Shown piece after piece: positions 61,115 to 64,000 of a DNA stretch of 64,000 nucleotides (its first letter is position 1; each line of letters begins with the position of its first letter). The stretch comes from Acetobacter sacchari (GTDB lineage: Bacteria > Pseudomonadota > Alphaproteobacteria > Acetobacterales > Acetobacteraceae): positions 186,001-250,000 of the forward strand of contig NZ_JAFVMF010000001.1 in NCBI RefSeq assembly GCF_017377715.1. The letters are read 5' to 3'. The notes under the pieces were generated by a model that was not told the DNA's origin, searched no databases, and saw only the letters and a list, made by a program, of their open reading frames with translations. A program made the position numbers and the translations under genes.

Positions 61115-63559
61115 TTGAAGAGTAAACGTAAGGCTTTGCTCGCTTCGGTTTGCTTGCTGCCAATGCTCATGGGGTCGAAAGCGTCAGCGCAGTTCGCCCC
61201 GGCCAGGCGTCATACAGCCGTCGAACACAATGGGGCCGCCGAGCGCGAGCGCCACTCGTCCGGCCAGGTCATCGAGAATATCGAGGTTCATGGCAACGAC
61301 CGGATCGAGGCCAGCACGGTCCTGTCCTATATGGTGGTGCGCACGGGCGACACTTTCAACCAGGACAACCTCGATCGTTCCCTGAAGACTCTTTACGCCA
61401 CCGGCCTGTTCAAGGACGTCACGCTGCACCGCTCCGGCGACGTCCTGCAGGTGCAGGTCGTCGAGAACCCTATCGTCAACCGCATCGTCTTCGAGGGTAA
61501 CCACGCCGCGAAGGATGAGGATCTGCGCAAGGTGATCGCCCTGCGCTCGCGCGCAGTGTTCTCCCAGCAGACGACCGCGGCCGATCGTCAGAAGATTCTT
61601 GAGGTCTACGCGCAGAAGGCGCGGTACGGCGCCGATGTGACGCCGCAAATCGTTCGCCTTGCGCATAATCGCGTCGACGTGGTGTTTCAGGTCAATGAAG
61701 GGCCTCAGACGCTGATTCGTAAGATTTCCTTCGTCGGAAACAAGAACTTCAGCGAAGCGCGTCTCGCCGGAGTGGTTTCCTCGAAAGAGACCCAGTGGTA
61801 CCGGTTCTTCTCGTCATCGGACGAATACAACCCGGAGCGTCTGCGTTACGACGCCGAATTGCTGCGCCGTTTCTATCTGGCTAACGGCTTCGTCGATTTC
61901 CAGATGATCAACGCGACGGGCGAATTGTCGCCCGACCGGAAATCCTTCTACGTCACGTTTACGCTGAATGAAGGCCCGCGTTACCGGCTCGGCAAGATGG
62001 ACATCCGCTCCAGTCTTCGTCACGTTCCGGCGGCGTCGCTGCGTAAATATATCGAGCTGTTTCCGAACCAGTGGTACGACGGCAACGCGGTTCAGCACAA
62101 CGCGACGAACATGGAGGAGATCATCCAGTCGAAGGGCAACCCCTTCGCGGTGGTCCGTCCTGAGATCGCTCGCAATCCGGAAAAGCGCATCGTCAACCTG
62201 CTCTTCGACGTCAGCGAGGGGCCGCGCATGTATGTCGAGCGCCTCGACATCAACGGCAATACGATCACACAGGACAGCGTCATCCGCAGGCAGTTGCCGA
62301 TGGCGGAGGGTGATCCGTTCACTGCGATGTACAAGAAGTATTCCAAGCAGGCGTTGCAGGATCTGGGTTATTTCAGCTCCGTCTCGATCGACCAGAGTCA
62401 GGGATCCGCGCCGGACCGCGTGAACGTGGCGGCGAACGTTGTGGAAAAACCGACCGGCGAGTTCTCGCTCGGCGGCGGGTATTCGACGGACGTTGGCATC
62501 ATCGGCAACCTGGGCCTCAAGCAGCATAACCTGCTCGGCAGCGGCGTAGACGCCGGTATTTCCGGGACCATGGCGTATTACCAGCGGCAGGTGGATCTCT
62601 CCGTCACGGATCCGTACTTCCTGAACCGAAACCTCGTCGCCGGCGTCGATCTGTTCTACATCGAGAACAAGTATCAGACGTACCAGAACTATTCGGAAGG
62701 GCGGTACGGCGTCACATTCCGTCTGGGTTACGCCTATACGAACCATCTGTCGCAATCGTGGAACTACTCGCTCATCCATCGTACTATCGGCGGGTCCTGG
62801 AGCGAGACGTCCTTCTACATTCTCGATCAGGCCGGCAGTTCGCTGCTGTCACAGATCGGCACGACGCTTACCTACGACACGCGCGATAGCCGCCTGCAGC
62901 CGCACAAGGGTTTTGTGGCCCGCGTAGGCGGCGATTTCGCTGGCGCTGGCGGTGATGAAAAATACGTCCGTGGCAAGGTCGACGTCGGATATTACCTGCC
63001 GCTCGACGATATGATGGGCAACCACGACTGGACAGTCGCCTTTACCGCAGGCGCCGGCTATCTGGCGGACTGGGGCAATGGCCGTCACGACGTGATCGAC
63101 AATTTCTATCTCGGCGGTCAGAATCTGCGCGGCTTCCTCGACGGCGGCGTGGGTCCCCGAGCAGTCGGGCAGACCACGGTGTCTCCGGCGGACGGCGCCA
63201 TCCACTCGCAGGAAGACCTTCTGGGCGGCCGCTTCATCTATACGGGGTCAATGACGGTCAACTTCCCGATGCCGTTCGCGGCGGATATGGGTATCCGTGG
63301 CCGTTACTTTGTCGACACCGGCGCTCTGGCGGGCCTGCGTGTGAGAAACAATTACACCAATCCGAACCAGCTCAACTATTACCCGTACAAATACGAGCGC
63401 GTTTCGGGCGACACCCTGACGCCGCGTATCAGCACCGGTCTGGGCTTCTCGTGGAAGAGTCCTTTCGGTCTCATTAACATCGATGCGGGTATTCCTGTCC
63501 TGCGTAAACGAAATGACCGCACGCAGCTGCTGCGCTTCGGCTTCGGTCAGCAATTCTGA
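61115..63559 (+). CDS. bamA: Outer membrane protein assembly factor BamA
   Basis: Omp85 protein that inserts beta-barrels into the outer membrane. It is 814 residues from a TTG at 61115, chosen because GGAGAGG lies eight bases upstream and because it gives a clean signal peptide (KSKRKALLASVCLLPMLMGSKASAQ). An in-frame start at 61055 would add a hydrophobic stretch. Five POTRA domains span about 60-460 (first: QVIENIEVHGNDRIEASTVLSYM), followed by the 16-strand barrel with VRGF-like motif LRGFLDGGVGPRAVG and a C-terminal Phe. Confidence 0.96.
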   Translation: MKSKRKALLASVCLLPMLMGSKASAQFAPARRHTAVEHNGAAERERHSSGQVIENIEVHGNDRIEASTVLSYMVVRTGDTFNQDNLDRSLKTLYATGLFKDVTLHRSGDVLQVQVVENPIVNRIVFEGNHAAKDEDLRKVIALRSRAVFSQQTTAADRQKILEVYAQKARYGADVTPQIVRLAHNRVDVVFQVNEGPQTLIRKISFVGNKNFSEARLAGVVSSKETQWYRFFSSSDEYNPERLRYDAELLRRFYLANGFVDFQMINATGELSPDRKSFYVTFTLNEGPRYRLGKMDIRSSLRHVPAASLRKYIELFPNQWYDGNAVQHNATNMEEIIQSKGNPFAVVRPEIARNPEKRIVNLLFDVSEGPRMYVERLDINGNTITQDSVIRRQLPMAEGDPFTAMYKKYSKQALQDLGYFSSVSIDQSQGSAPDRVNVAANVVEKPTGEFSLGGGYSTDVGIIGNLGLKQHNLLGSGVDAGISGTMAYYQRQVDLSVTDPYFLNRNLVAGVDLFYIENKYQTYQNYSEGRYGVTFRLGYAYTNHLSQSWNYSLIHRTIGGSWSETSFYILDQAGSSLLSQIGTTLTYDTRDSRLQPHKGFVARVGGDFAGAGGDEKYVRGKVDVGYYLPLDDMMGNHDWTVAFTAGAGYLADWGNGRHDVIDNFYLGGQNLRGFLDGGVGPRAVGQTTVSPADGAIHSQEDLLGGRFIYTGSMTVNFPMPFAADMGIRGRYFVDTGALAGLRVRNNYTNPNQLNYYPYKYERVSGDTLTPRISTGLGFSWKSPFGLINIDAGIPVLRKRNDRTQLLRFGFGQQF

Positions 63560-63566
63560 GGTGACA

Positions 63567-64000
63567 ATGTCTCGCTTGTCCGCAGCGGCGCTTCTCGCCG
63601 CCGCCGTTCTTGTCGTTCCCGGTCATTCCTTCATCGAGTCCGCTCATGCGCAGGCGGCCTCCAACTCCAGCGGCGGCGCTGGCTGGTTCGTGCCGAAGAC
63701 GGCGCACCCCACTGCGGCCCCGGCTCCTGCGCATATGTCGCGCCCGGCTCCCGTGCAGGCGCAGGAGGCCGATGGTCAGGATGGTGAGGAGGCTGACAAC
63801 TCCCGTCCGCCGCCAGTGTTGCCCCAGCCCAATATTCCGACTGCGCCCGAATTGCCGAAGGCGGCTCCGCCTCCGGCGGCCGTGATCGGCATCATCAGCG
63901 TCGCCGACGTGATGCGCCAGTCGATGGCAGGCCAGCAGGTCGAGCGCGAGCTTGGCGGTCGTCGCGACGCGTTGGCGCAGGACGCGCAGAAGGCGCAGGC
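63567..64000 (+). CDS. ompH: OmpH/Skp-family periplasmic chaperone (3' truncated)
   Basis: Periplasmic chaperone for outer membrane proteins, encoded 7 bases after bamA and cut by the window end at residue 144. A signal peptide (MSRLSAAALLAAAVLVVPG, cleaved near AHAQA) is followed by a long Pro/Ala-rich linker of about 75 residues and then the OmpH core start IGIISVADVMRQSMAGQQVERELGGRR. The linker is unusual, since typical Skp is about 160 residues with little before the core. GAGGTG precedes the ATG. Confidence 0.85.
   Translation, partial: MSRLSAAALLAAAVLVVPGHSFIESAHAQAASNSSGGAGWFVPKTAHPTAAPAPAHMSRPAPVQAQEADGQDGEEADNSRPPPVLPQPNIPTAPELPKAAPPPAAVIGIISVADVMRQSMAGQQVERELGGRRDALAQDAQKAQ

Noticed and set aside
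1..64000. tRNA, rRNA, CRISPR, insertion sequence, prophage or restriction system
   Set aside because: Looked for in all gaps and none found; no cloverleaf, repeat-spacer array, transposase or methylase-type gene could be recognised by eye.

Overview
This 64 kb window is GC-rich chromosomal DNA from an alphaproteobacterium, most likely a member of the Acetobacteraceae (acetic acid bacteria or a close relative). The basis is the codon bias, the runs rpoZ-rel-acpS-lepB-rnc-era and pyrH-frr-uppS-cdsA-dxr-rseP-bamA-ompH in alphaproteobacterial form, and a set of oxidative and efflux genes that suits that family. The species cannot be named from sequence alone. No rRNA, tRNA, CRISPR array, insertion sequence or prophage was recognised.

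Layout. 1-8.2 kb: the 3' part of an Mrp/ApbC Fe-S carrier gene, a DMT permease, an exported SGNH hydrolase, and a LysR regulator divergent from a UbiD-UbiX-TIM-barrel operon. 7.5-9 kb: a TetR repressor divergent from a short-chain dehydrogenase, with a clear palindromic operator between them. 9.4-14.9 kb: pstC-pstA-pstB-phoU-phoB-phoR, a phosphate uptake and sensing operon without pstS. 14.9-16.9 kb: a Tat-type flavin amine oxidase followed at once by a c-type cytochrome. 17-25 kb: a TPMT-like methyltransferase, an AraC regulator and a three-gene RND efflux operon. 25-34.4 kb: xylulokinase, a CNNM/CBS membrane protein, an acyltransferase, a PAS-GGDEF-EAL protein, a DUF763 protein and a LysR regulator. 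34.9-41.7 kb: ung, a lone nuoM, a glutathione transferase, mlaA-mlaC, a DjlA-like co-chaperone and two small genes. 41.3-45 kb: queuosine genes queA-tgt-queG with a coupled ribbon-helix-helix gene. 45.4-48.6 kb: a small hypothetical, a PEBP-family protein, a DUF2076 protein, a divergent uracil-DNA-glycosylase-like protein and a NYN-domain protein. 48.7-64 kb: core housekeeping genes from folK to the envelope block ending in bamA and a partial ompH/skp.

How the genes work together. The Pst-Pho block couples phosphate uptake to a PhoR-PhoB two-component system. UbiX should make prenylated FMN for UbiD; with the TIM-barrel partner and the LysR gene this forms a candidate aromatic or heteroaromatic acid decarboxylation module. 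The amine oxidase probably passes electrons to its neighbouring cytochrome c in the periplasm. MlaA and MlaC act in retrograde phospholipid transport. The last block joins stringent response, lipid, isoprenoid and outer-membrane assembly functions.

Leads most worth following: the UbiD/UbiX/TIM-barrel cluster, the oxidase-cytochrome pair, and a UDG-superfamily protein whose catalytic HPS motif reads DCS while its four Fe-S cysteines are kept.
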